From: an uncultured Eudoraea sp.
GTDB lineage: Bacteria; Bacteroidota; Bacteroidia; Flavobacteriales; Flavobacteriaceae
Assembly (NCBI GenBank): GCA_947258405.1
Contig: CAMYIE010000002.1
Location: 167,963-231,962, forward strand
DNA: 64,000 bases
Reading direction: 5' to 3'
The notes under the pieces were generated by a model that did not search any database, was not told where the DNA came from, and saw only the letters and a list, made by a program, of their open reading frames with translations. Positions 32,565-41,700 of this stretch are shown piece by piece; within the stretch, counting starts at the first letter, position 1; each line of letters begins with the position of its first letter. Position numbers and translations under genes: made by a program.

Positions 32565-33371
32565 ATGATGATTTTTTATACATTTCTATTTCTTATTACA
32601 ATACTGAGCACGGGTACCGCCCAGGTGACCAATCGTAACTTTAATGAGGAAGGCTACCGCAAAGACTGGAGTTATAGGTTTACACCTTATGTACTACTGG
32701 CTTCACAATCCACTAACGTTGGAGGTGAACAGATACGGCAGTCTTTTGGCGATCTTTCTTCCCTTACCAATTTCGGCTTCCAGTTTGTTGCAAGTGTCCG
32801 ATATAAAAGATTTGGCCTTTCCGTCGACGGAACAATTGCCAACCTTGGTAAAGATCTTTCCGAAGAGCCTATCCTGCTCAATTTCGAGCTTAAGCAGCGT
32901 ATTATTGACGTGAATGGCTCCTATATGATCTACGAGACCTTTGAAATGGAAGAGAACAGGGTCATCGACGGCTGGTCTATCGAAGCACTGGGAGGCGTTA
33001 AGTACTGGAGCAATGAGGTAGGAGTAGACTTTGTGCTGGTCGTAGACAATACCCCGATCCTTGAAGATATACTCAATCAGAAACAAAAATGGTGGGATAT
33101 GATGGTGGGAGTTAGGACCACTATTAGCCTGTCTCAGGCAGTTCTTTTGTCGTCCTGGATCAATTTTGGCGGCTTTGGCATCGGTAATTCTTCCAAATTG
33201 GCCTATGACTTTACCTATCTCAATGCCTTCAGGGTCTCCCGTTTGATTACCATAAACGCCGGTTTTAGAAATTTCAGGTACCGCAGGGAGGATGTCAATA
33301 ATGGTGAAACACTGGAAACCAGTGTAAATGTTCTGGGACCTTTTCTTGGAGTATCGTTTATTTTCAATTAA
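32565..33371 (+). CDS. Predicted outer-membrane beta-barrel protein
   Basis: A 268-residue exported protein with signal peptide MMIFYTFLFLITILSTGTAQ, then alternating amphipathic strands rich in aromatic residues (SYRFTPYVLLASQSTNVG, FGFQFVASVRYKRFGLSVDGTI, SIEALGGVKYW) and a last strand ending GPFLGVSFIFN with C-terminal aromatic and Asn residues. Consistent with a 10-12-strand barrel. No specific family is recognised. The next gene's ATG follows the stop by 1 bp. Confidence 0.72.
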   Translation: MMIFYTFLFLITILSTGTAQVTNRNFNEEGYRKDWSYRFTPYVLLASQSTNVGGEQIRQSFGDLSSLTNFGFQFVASVRYKRFGLSVDGTIANLGKDLSEEPILLNFELKQRIIDVNGSYMIYETFEMEENRVIDGWSIEALGGVKYWSNEVGVDFVLVVDNTPILEDILNQKQKWWDMMVGVRTTISLSQAVLLSSWINFGGFGIGNSSKLAYDFTYLNAFRVSRLITINAGFRNFRYRREDVNNGETLETSVNVLGPFLGVSFIFN

Positions 33372-33372
33372 T

Positions 33373-34203
33373 ATGTCTAAAATCACTACGACATTTTACG
33401 GCACCAGGGGCTCTTTGCCCATTGCCGACCCGGACTACCTGGAATTTGGGGGAAATACCACCTGTATTTCATTTCACAGACACGCCACCGGAAGTATCGG
33501 AATACTCGATGCGGGCACAGGGATAAGGGCGCTTGGGAAATACATCAACAAAGAATTCCCCGAGCAAAAGGAAATAGGGATTTTTTTCAGTCATTTTCAC
33601 TGGGACCATATACAAGGATTGCCCTTTTTTGATCCTGCGTACAACCCTAATAGGGTGATCAATATCGGAGCTGTCGGGGAAGGTGGCAAGTTTACCGACC
33701 TGCGTACGATCTTCAAAAATCTCATGCTTGAGGAATACTTTCCAATTCAGCTGGAAAATATGGGTGCCAGGTTTAATTTTAATTTTACGGAGACCGATGT
33801 TCTGGAAGAAGAAGATGTGGTGCTTAAGGCGGTTAAACAGAACCATCCGGGTGGATCCTGGGGATACCGAATAGAAGTAGATAACCGAATAATTGTTATT
33901 TGTACGGATCTGGAACACGGGGAGAATATCAATGAAGAAATAGTGGAATTTGCCAGAGGCGCTGACTTGCTGATTCATGAAGCTCAGTATACGGACGAAG
34001 AATTGCTCACTCATAAAGGCTGGGGCCACAGCAGCTTTAACCAGGCCATTGAAGTGGCTGAAAGGGCTGGTGCAAAAATGCTGGCCATGACCCACCACGA
34101 CCCAGACCACGACGATGAGTTTTTAAGGAAGATCGAAAAACAGTGTCAGGACCGGTTTAAGTATTGTGTGCTGGCCAGGGAAGGGATGTCAATTGAAGTT
34201 TAA
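33373..34203 (+). CDS. MBL-fold metallo-hydrolase
   Basis: A 276-residue metallo-beta-lactamase-fold enzyme with an N-terminal TFYGTRGSLPIADPDYLEFGGNTTCI loop, metal motif FSHFHWDHIQGLPFF (HxHxDH, near residue 77), ICTDLEHG near 180, and AMTHHDPDHDD near 240. This subtype (GTRGS...GGNT start) resembles phosphodiesterase-like or PhnP-like hydrolases rather than beta-lactamases; the substrate is unknown. The frame extends 45 bp upstream, but the ATG at 33373 follows the barrel gene stop directly. Confidence 0.88.
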   Translation: MSKITTTFYGTRGSLPIADPDYLEFGGNTTCISFHRHATGSIGILDAGTGIRALGKYINKEFPEQKEIGIFFSHFHWDHIQGLPFFDPAYNPNRVINIGAVGEGGKFTDLRTIFKNLMLEEYFPIQLENMGARFNFNFTETDVLEEEDVVLKAVKQNHPGGSWGYRIEVDNRIIVICTDLEHGENINEEIVEFARGADLLIHEAQYTDEELLTHKGWGHSSFNQAIEVAERAGAKMLAMTHHDPDHDDEFLRKIEKQCQDRFKYCVLAREGMSIEV

Positions 34204-34221
34204 TAAGCTTAAACCAATTAT

Positions 34222-34503
34222 ATGAATATTGTAACCAGTCTGATAGTGTATTTGAAGGTCGATAAAAAAACTGGGGGAAAGGATGCGCCAGAGGGACTTT
34301 GTCCAAATTGCTGGGGCCGGCAGGAATACGGTGGTAATTTCTATGAAGCCGTTAAGAACCACGGATTGGATGTAAATACCAAACAACCTGAGATAGGTTG
34401 GATCAAAGACTATGCAGAAAAACACCTAAAGGGCATACGGCTCGAAACCACGGATGATTCTGTGGCTTGCCCATCATGCAAAATTAGTTACAGGGAGCAA
34501 TAG
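34222..34503 (+). CDS. Small zinc-ribbon-like protein
   Basis: A 93-residue cytoplasmic protein with two CxxC knuckles, CPNCWGRQEYGG near residue 31 and CPSCKISY near 84, which would bind one Zn. Between them is a helical stretch (LGWIKDYAEKHLKGIR-like). Bacteroidota have many such short conserved proteins; no role is known. It sits between the MBL and DUF502 genes with gaps of about 20 bp, suggesting one transcript. Confidence 0.78.
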   Translation: MNIVTSLIVYLKVDKKTGGKDAPEGLCPNCWGRQEYGGNFYEAVKNHGLDVNTKQPEIGWIKDYAEKHLKGIRLETTDDSVACPSCKISYREQ

Positions 34504-34524
34504 AATTAAAAACAGAAGAACCTT

Positions 34525-35115
34525 ATGAAAACAATCTGGAAATTTATAAAAACCACCGTCATAGGGGGGTTACTATTCCTGGTTCCGGTAGTTGTACTTA
34601 TTGTTATCCTTATCCAGGCTTATGGGCTTATGCTCAAGGTGGCCCAACCACTCGAAGAACTGATCCCGATTGACGAGATAGGCGGGGTGGCCATTGCCAA
34701 TATTATTGTAATTCTGCTGATCCTCCTCATTTGCTTTATCGCAGGGCTACTTGCTACAGGGGGGTTATTTAAAAGGATCCAGCACAATTTGGAGCATAAG
34801 TTACTGCTCAAAATACCCGGCTATGGCTTTATTAAAGGCATTACCAACAGCATGAAAAAGGGTCAAGAAGCTTCTGAACATTTTTTGCCCGTCCTGATCC
34901 ATTTTGAAGAATTTGAACAAATTGGTTTTGAGATCGAGCGCGCAAAAAGTGGCAAAGTAGTGGTATATCTTCCTGGTTCGCCCAACCCCTGGTCGGGTGT
35001 TATTATTTATTTGGATGCTGAGCGGGTAGAATCGATTGATATCAGTGTGCCGGATGCTATTTCCCACATGGAACAGTTGGGTATGGGTTCAGATAAGATA
35101 TTCAAAAAAGCGTGA
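34525..35115 (+). CDS. DUF502 family membrane protein
   Basis: A 196-residue inner-membrane protein with two hydrophobic helices (TTVIGGLLFLVPVVVLIVILIQAYGLML, residues 9-36; GVAIANIIVILLILLICFIAGLLATGGLF, 53-81) and then a soluble domain with IPGYGFIKGITNSMKKG and VVYLPGSPNPWSGVIIYLDAERVESIDISV, typical of DUF502. Function unknown. The stop codon is 6 bp from that of the converging AsmA-like gene. Confidence 0.88.
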   Translation: MKTIWKFIKTTVIGGLLFLVPVVVLIVILIQAYGLMLKVAQPLEELIPIDEIGGVAIANIIVILLILLICFIAGLLATGGLFKRIQHNLEHKLLLKIPGYGFIKGITNSMKKGQEASEHFLPVLIHFEEFEQIGFEIERAKSGKVVVYLPGSPNPWSGVIIYLDAERVESIDISVPDAISHMEQLGMGSDKIFKKA

Positions 35116-35121
35116 GCTAAT

Positions 35122-38100
35122 TTATTTTTTTTGTTTTTCCGGCTTTTGAGGATGGACTACTATCCCATCATAAAACACTTCGCATTTTACACCTAACGCA
35201 GCTTTTACAACATTGGTAACAGGTGCCAGGAGGGTTTTTACAAATTTAACTTTACTGTATTCGGGTTTGGCTGAACTTCCGAATATCCGCTGGTTATATA
35301 TGGCACAGCCTTTATCATTTAAAATACCTATTGAAAAATCCAAACTATCGGTCTTCATGTCGAGCCAACCCTGTGCCGCCACCCGATTATTCAGCGTAGC
35401 AAAGGCTACATCATCTGCTGTGATCTTGCCTGTATCTAAACTCCACCTAGACGAGAATTTGCTAATTTGAGTGGAATCATTTTTGTTTACGGACAGTAAA
35501 GAGACATAGTTACTACCCTTGCTGTAAACAATTCCGGCAGGTCCGGTCAGGACAACAGCACCAATATCCACCAGATTAAACGACTGGCTTCTTTGAAAAT
35601 CTTTTATCACGTCATCAAGATTTAACCCCTGAAGCATTAAGCTGTCGCCCACCACGTAGATAGAGCCTGTGAGGCTCGACGTAATACTATCAACATCAAG
35701 TCCGGTCGCATCCAGGTCGAGCTTAATGTCTACAGTACCTTTAAGCAGCTCTTCACTATTAAAGGCTGCCAGAAAATCTTCCAGTGGAAGACTATTGATG
35801 GTGTAGTCTAGCTCAAATTTCGGAGGTTCCTCATAGGGGTAGATCCTAACTGTACCGGAACCTTCATCGCCAAATGTATCGTGATCATAGGGTGAAATTG
35901 ATATGACGGCGTCCTTAAAATTGATAAATAGTCCGAGGGAATCCGATTGAAAGATGGGTGTTTCCAGATCCCTGAAATAGAAATCGTTTTCAGCGTCGAG
36001 AGTAGCCAGTATCGATTTAGTGGTTTCCCCTTGGTAGGATATGTTATCCGTATGATACTTAAATCTGCTTGCCTTGATCGTATCCTGTGCTTTATAATTA
36101 AAGTCGTCTACCCATAAATCTGCCTTATGGATAAGCTCATTGTCCTCCCGATCGAAGGGTAAGACAATTGTTCCCTTATAGTCGCCACCAAACCAGGCAT
36201 CGGTAAGGCCAGGAATACTGTCCTCTCCGGTATCCAATAATTGCGCAAGGTTAATCCCATCGGTTCTCAGGGAGATGGTCATGGAATCCCTTTTACCCTC
36301 GCGCTCAATAAAGCTGAATCCGGCATCTGAAATTCCTCCGTCTGAGAGTAGTTTAAAATTTATAAAATCCAAAAAGAATGCACTCTCATTTTCGTACATA
36401 TCAAACTCCCCTTCACGGAGGCGCACATAGTCGAGTAACGAATCTACACTGGCGGACACCTCGCGAATTTGAAATTCCATTTCCGGAACTTTTCGGAAGT
36501 TTTCTAGTTTTGTTCTACTGGTTGCCATACCTACATCGATGTACACATCTCTGATCAAATATGGAAATGCCGAAGCGGTATTGGGAAGTGCCCTGAAGAG
36601 ATAAGGGAAATCAAGAAGGTCCGATTTAATTTTGAATTCTGCACTGACCAACGTATCGGACTGAAAAATAAAATTTGACAATTTCCTGATCGCACCGTTC
36701 ACCACCAAATCGGAATCCCCTGATTTTATTCGTAAGGTATCTATATTCAGGGAATCTATATGGCCTGATATTCCTCCGTTAAGGATGTCTATGTCTACCA
36801 CGCCTGGTATCTCGAATCCTACACTATCCAATTCCAGATTAAATTCTTCCGGAATAAGATCTTTGCTGATAGCCTCTTTGGTTAACGCCCCACGGTAACT
36901 ATCCTGCATAGTAACCCTTCCCCTGAGATCGGTGACCGGCCCAAGATCGATGATCTTCCTAAGGTTTTCCAATCGGAAGCTTGCATCCAGATTATACCAA
37001 AGCCTGGGGCTTTTAAAATTGCTCAGTCGTGAAGCCATACGTATATAACCTGTTGGGAGGCGTGCATGGATAGTGTCGAGAATGATTAGTGCTTTAGAAA
37101 AATCCTCATCCACACCCGAATTGAAACTACCGACAAAATTCAGGTCGCGGATGTAGTCCCCGGTTTTGGGTATTTCTACGGTCATATTGTCCGCCCCAAA
37201 AGAAAAACGAATTTCGGGTATCTGCCCACTAAAAGGGCCTTTTGCTGTACCCTTCAAATAAAGTTGACCGCTTTTTAAATTATCGATACCCTCGGATGTG
37301 AGAAAACGCCTTGTAAAAGCCAGGTCCTGATCGCTCGCTTCAAAGCTGATATCGACCATACCTATATCCTTAAAATCAACACTGCCCTGGGTATGAAAGA
37401 CGGTCTTTTTAAATTCAATATCGCTCTTATTGATAGTCAGGTACTCATCTCCACGGTCATAATATAAGTAGAGCTTGGTCCGGAGTTCTTCGTCCTCTAT
37501 TATAAGTCGCCTATCAAGGGATAATTGATCGATCCTGAAGGATGCGTCTAACTCACAGGCAATGGTATCTTTTACATACTTAAAGGAAGCCCGGGACTCA
37601 ACAATGGAAAGATCTTGCCTGGGTTCTCCGGGAGCCAGATCAGCTGTTACGATGATATTTTTAAGTACCAACCGTTCAATATCCAATTCAAGTGGCCTGG
37701 CTTTAGATTTACCTGACGTGGTTACAATATCAGTTTCAGGCTTCTCCTTTGCTGGTGCTGCGATCTCTTTAGGAGGAATCGGGATACTGTCGGGATTTAA
37801 TTTGGAAACTTGGACTGTCTTCGGTTCCTGCAAGGCTTTTTCAATATTCAGTTGCCCTTTCTCATCTCTTTTAATATTTAAGGTTCCATTGATCGCGCTT
37901 ACACGTTCAACCTCTACTCGGGAACGCATAAGCTTAATCACATCAAAGGATATGTACAATTGGCCGATATCCAATAAGGGATCTTCATTCTCTTGCCTTT
38001 GAGGCTTCTTGGTTTGAAAGAGTTTGGTTTCCCTCAGGCTGAGGGATACATAAGGGAAGTGAACAAAAGGATTGATATCCACTTTCGCCACTTGAATCTC

Positions 38101-38253
38101 ACCCGATACGCTCGCATTGAGGTCGAGCAACAAATCCCTTGTGATGGAGTCTTTATTGATGTAGAGATATGTAAATGCGATCAAAATAAGGCCAATCATG
38201 ACCAGCAGTCCGCGCAACATCCATTTCCATATTCCCTTTTTTTTACTGCTCAA
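35122..38253 (-). CDS. AsmA-like protein (large periplasmic, AsmA/TamB superfamily)
   Basis: A 1043-residue protein anchored by an N-terminal membrane helix (WMLRGLLVMIGLILIAFTYLYI). An AsmA-type N-terminal domain follows (DLNASVSGEIQVAKVDINPFVHFPYVSLSLRETKLF), then a proline/lysine linker around 150-185, a long beta-rich body, and an AsmA C-terminal region (FNSEELLKGTVDIKLDLDATGLDVDSITSSLTGSIYVVGDSLMLQGLNLDDV near 850). Family members bridge the periplasm and move lipids or limit outer-membrane protein assembly. Transcribed alone. Confidence 0.88.
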   Translation of the reverse strand: MSSKKKGIWKWMLRGLLVMIGLILIAFTYLYINKDSITRDLLLDLNASVSGEIQVAKVDINPFVHFPYVSLSLRETKLFQTKKPQRQENEDPLLDIGQLYISFDVIKLMRSRVEVERVSAINGTLNIKRDEKGQLNIEKALQEPKTVQVSKLNPDSIPIPPKEIAAPAKEKPETDIVTTSGKSKARPLELDIERLVLKNIIVTADLAPGEPRQDLSIVESRASFKYVKDTIACELDASFRIDQLSLDRRLIIEDEELRTKLYLYYDRGDEYLTINKSDIEFKKTVFHTQGSVDFKDIGMVDISFEASDQDLAFTRRFLTSEGIDNLKSGQLYLKGTAKGPFSGQIPEIRFSFGADNMTVEIPKTGDYIRDLNFVGSFNSGVDEDFSKALIILDTIHARLPTGYIRMASRLSNFKSPRLWYNLDASFRLENLRKIIDLGPVTDLRGRVTMQDSYRGALTKEAISKDLIPEEFNLELDSVGFEIPGVVDIDILNGGISGHIDSLNIDTLRIKSGDSDLVVNGAIRKLSNFIFQSDTLVSAEFKIKSDLLDFPYLFRALPNTASAFPYLIRDVYIDVGMATSRTKLENFRKVPEMEFQIREVSASVDSLLDYVRLREGEFDMYENESAFFLDFINFKLLSDGGISDAGFSFIEREGKRDSMTISLRTDGINLAQLLDTGEDSIPGLTDAWFGGDYKGTIVLPFDREDNELIHKADLWVDDFNYKAQDTIKASRFKYHTDNISYQGETTKSILATLDAENDFYFRDLETPIFQSDSLGLFINFKDAVISISPYDHDTFGDEGSGTVRIYPYEEPPKFELDYTINSLPLEDFLAAFNSEELLKGTVDIKLDLDATGLDVDSITSSLTGSIYVVGDSLMLQGLNLDDVIKDFQRSQSFNLVDIGAVVLTGPAGIVYSKGSNYVSLLSVNKNDSTQISKFSSRWSLDTGKITADDVAFATLNNRVAAQGWLDMKTDSLDFSIGILNDKGCAIYNQRIFGSSAKPEYSKVKFVKTLLAPVTNVVKAALGVKCEVFYDGIVVHPQKPEKQKK

Positions 38254-38431
38254 ATTCGAAGTATTCCTAATGTTAAATGTACGAGAATTTAAAATACTGT
38301 AAAGTTATGGAATGCACTAATTGGAATTTCTATTAGTCATAGCCGGGGCACTACAAATTTCTTTGTCAATGACATACAAAATGAAGTTCACCGCTAGGTT
38401 CTTGCAGTCTTACAACCTAACTTGTTCTTGT

Positions 38432-38452
38432 GGGGAGGAGGCGTTTAGCCCC
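38432..38452. repeat. GGGGAGG hairpin repeat, copy 1
   Basis: GGGGAGGAGGCGTTTAGCCC followed by C, a short GC-rich hairpin. The 513-bp spacer 38254-38766 contains three copies 110-130 bp apart and no gene; 38254-38431 shows nothing else I can name. Confidence 0.7.
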
Positions 38453-38541
38453 AGATTAATGATATGATTCAAGTAGTTCCTGACTCCAGATAAATACTGC
38501 ATGGTAATGTGGCAGTAGACTAATGAAATTTGGTATTGAGT

Positions 38542-38561
38542 GGGAGGGGCGTTTAGCCCCC
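38542..38561. repeat. GGGGAGG hairpin repeat, copy 2
   Basis: GGGAGGGGCGTTTAGCCCCC: the GGGGC/GCCCC stem is complete here. Preceded by a variant of the upstream part of the element (TTTGGTATTGAG). Confidence 0.7.
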
Positions 38562-38669
38562 ATTTAGCAAATTAGCCTCGGGTCTAACCAGTATTACCTA
38601 TCTAAGGCGATATCCAATAACCCTGGTACTGCTTGAATTTTGCACTGACTGGTCCTATCTTGATACTGC

Positions 38670-38691
38670 GGGGAGGGGTCTTTAAGCCCCC
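38670..38691. repeat. GGGGAGG hairpin repeat, copy 3
   Basis: The core GGGGAGGGGTCTTTAAGCCC is followed by CC; the stem GGGG/CCCC is kept with a different loop. Preceded by CTATCTTGATACTGC, close to the upstream part of copies 4 and 5. Confidence 0.7.
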
Positions 38692-38766
38692 AGGCAAATT
38701 ATCCCAGGACTTTGTTCTTAAATTACCAGCTTTTCAATTCCCCGGGCATTGATCACGGGGCTCTAT

Positions 38767-41700
38767 TTATTCTTTGAGTATGCGGTATGTAGATGACTCA
38801 CCTCCTATCTCCAGTATCAGATATATTATTCCCGAACGATAGGTAGAAACATCGAGCTGGACCTCATAATAGAGGTTTTTTGGATAGTCCCTTTGATCCA
38901 GAAGCATTCCAACCTCATTGTATACTTTGACCGTGAAAGCTACAGGAGCGGAACCTACATTTAAGGTAACAAAATCCTTTGCCGGATTGGGATAGATCCG
39001 AGATCCCAAATTTTCATCAACAAGTTCGCTATTGAATATCGTGGAATCTATCCCTAAATTATTGGAGCAAGGATCAGCGTTAGAACCATTGGCCGACTTA
39101 AAAGCACTATTACAACCCGGTGTTTTTACCTGCCATTGAATATTATTGCCATCTGTATAAACGTCAAAAATATGGTCTCCCGGCAGGAATAATTCGGGTG
39201 GAGTTCCAATGACGACTGCATTCCCTTTAAACGTGTTATTGTTTCCTAATGGTATATAAATGGGAATATCGAGCCTGTTGGTATAGGTAAAAGTTAACTT
39301 GGTAGTTATTTCCGGGCTGCCCGGTATACTTGCCGGCGACTTACAAAGGTCCGACGCCTTAATCCTGTCGTTGCATCCCACTGAGGGATTGACGAAAAGT
39401 CTGCCCGGTATCTGATTAACATCATAATATTCATAGCCCGTTAAAGAAGATAGATCTGCAAATACATCATATTCACCAGCCTCCAGTGCTCCGGAAACAG
39501 GGGTGCCATCAAGCTTGAATATCTGGAAATCCTGTATGTTAGGTGTTGGATCACCGCATACCAGCCCAACAGCACTTACTCCAAAATTATTTGGCGTTAC
39601 ATCGCCCTCAGCAATGAACGTTGAACCAATCTCAAGGGTCAAAGAAGCATTTTGAATAGTTAATGCGCCATCTTCATAAACCACGTTGTAATTATCCGGT
39701 TGGGTTTGCGGGCTTACAGATATTATATCAGTTGCCGTACATCCGTCGGAAGGGCTAAAAGATAGTGTGCCGAAAATATTATCAAGAGTCTCACCAAAAG
39801 GTAATTCATGTGGTGAACTGGAGACTTCAAAGTTCAAAGGACCCGAATCACCATAGGTAATTTCAGCATCTAAAGCTGTTATTGTAAGATCGAACTTATT
39901 CACCGATAATAATCCTGAATTGTTGTATATAATGCTGTAGTTAGAAGATGTATTATTAGCACTTGCATTAATTACATAAGGACTATCGGCCACACCACAT
40001 ATTTCGCAATCAACCGAATATTGAATCCCTTCCGGAAATACATCATCTACAGTATGATTGAATTGCAGGCCGTCCAGAACCCCTCTGAAATCAGGTACAT
40101 CATTACCATAGGTAATAGTGGTATCCTGGGTGGTTACCATAAGCTCTGCGGGTTGTATTACCAACTCTTTTGGTTGGGTATAGACTTCGAAATTCGAATC
40201 CAGAATAATTCCAGGTAGGCAATATTGAGTACCCACATCCAGTCCTGTGATGACATTAACAGGTTTAACATCCACAGGTGTAGTATCCTCCGGGTCATCG
40301 GGTACATCTGCCTGGTTTAACACTACCAATACATTGTCAAATGCATTTATGATAGGATCGGCCTCATTATTGGTCAGGGGAACCCCATTGACAAAACTGA
40401 TACCGTTGACAAAGCTGATGCCATTCACAAAACTGATACCATTGACAAAACTGATACCATTTACCAGAGAGAGGCCATTAACGAATGAAATCCCATTTAC
40501 CAGAGAAAGTCCGTTCACAAGGGAAAGCCCGTTCACCAACGAAATTCCATTGGTAATAGAAGAACTCGTGCCGTTTTCGATATTATCGAGCGAAAACAAA
40601 TCGGCTCCAAATTCTATAATCTTCTCATTACCGGTACCGTTCACCAGTGAGAGGCCATTTTCAAGCGCCGTTGGCGCCTGTTGTATCATTTTTTCTGATA
40701 CAAAAAACGAGGTGTTAACCAGGGAGATCCCATTAATTGTAGGTTCTCCATTAACAAAAGATATCCCATTGACCAGCGAGAGTCCGTTTACCAATGACAG
40801 TCCATTTACCAGAGACAGCCCATTAACATGGTTTTCAGCAAAACTGCTGGCCACAAAAGGGTCAATATCAGCTGGAGTGCCTCCTGGCTCACCAAACTGG
40901 TACTCAAAAGTTATTTCAGGTAGAGGATCGCCATAAACTATAGGTTCTACACTTGAAGGTGAGATGGTTACAGGCATGGGTTCTATAAATAAACTGCCTG
41001 GTTCTACAATAAAATTATAGAGTTCCAAAAGCCCAACATCCACATTGGTCAATTCCAGATTTATAGCGTCAATACCAATACTAGATGTAACTGTTGCTGC
41101 AGTAGAAATAGTCACAGATGGTATTAGCAAATCCAGCTCTGTTTGACTGAGTGGTAATACTGAGTCGACTACTGTAGAAGTAAAGGTAAATTCCGGGTTG
41201 ACTTCCCCATAGCGCCGGGTGACATTATCAGGTTTTAAGATTACATCAAGTATAAGCGGGTCTTCAAAAGTTTTTGTCTCAGAGTCCCCTCCGTCTGATC
41301 CATTGGTTAGCGGGCCAGATTCAGTATATACATAGATAGGTGGATTACCGATAAATGGTGGAATCGTGGTGGTTAATGTATTATCATCCAGATAGTTGGT
41401 CTCGAGCTCATCTCCTCTAAAGATCACAACCGAACTTTCGTCGAAGTAATTACCCTCAAGAATAAGGTTGAATTCTATATCGCCGGGATCGTAAAGTGTA
41501 GTATCAAGATTAGCCAGATTCAATGTTAACAGATTAGGGGTTGGGTTGGAAAAAGATCCTATGATCTCGTCTGCCGAGACAAATCCGTAGCCACTTTCAA
41601 AATCAAAGCCAGATAAACCCATATCTGTAGCATTTTCAATCATCAGATTCCTGATACTTAGTGAGTCCACTATATTTAGGCTGTCTACTCCAAAATTCCG

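Noticed and set aside
40378..40557. Non-coding tandem satellite or CRISPR-like array
   Set aside because: The 18-bp units are in frame within a long coding sequence and conserve the protein rather than the DNA.
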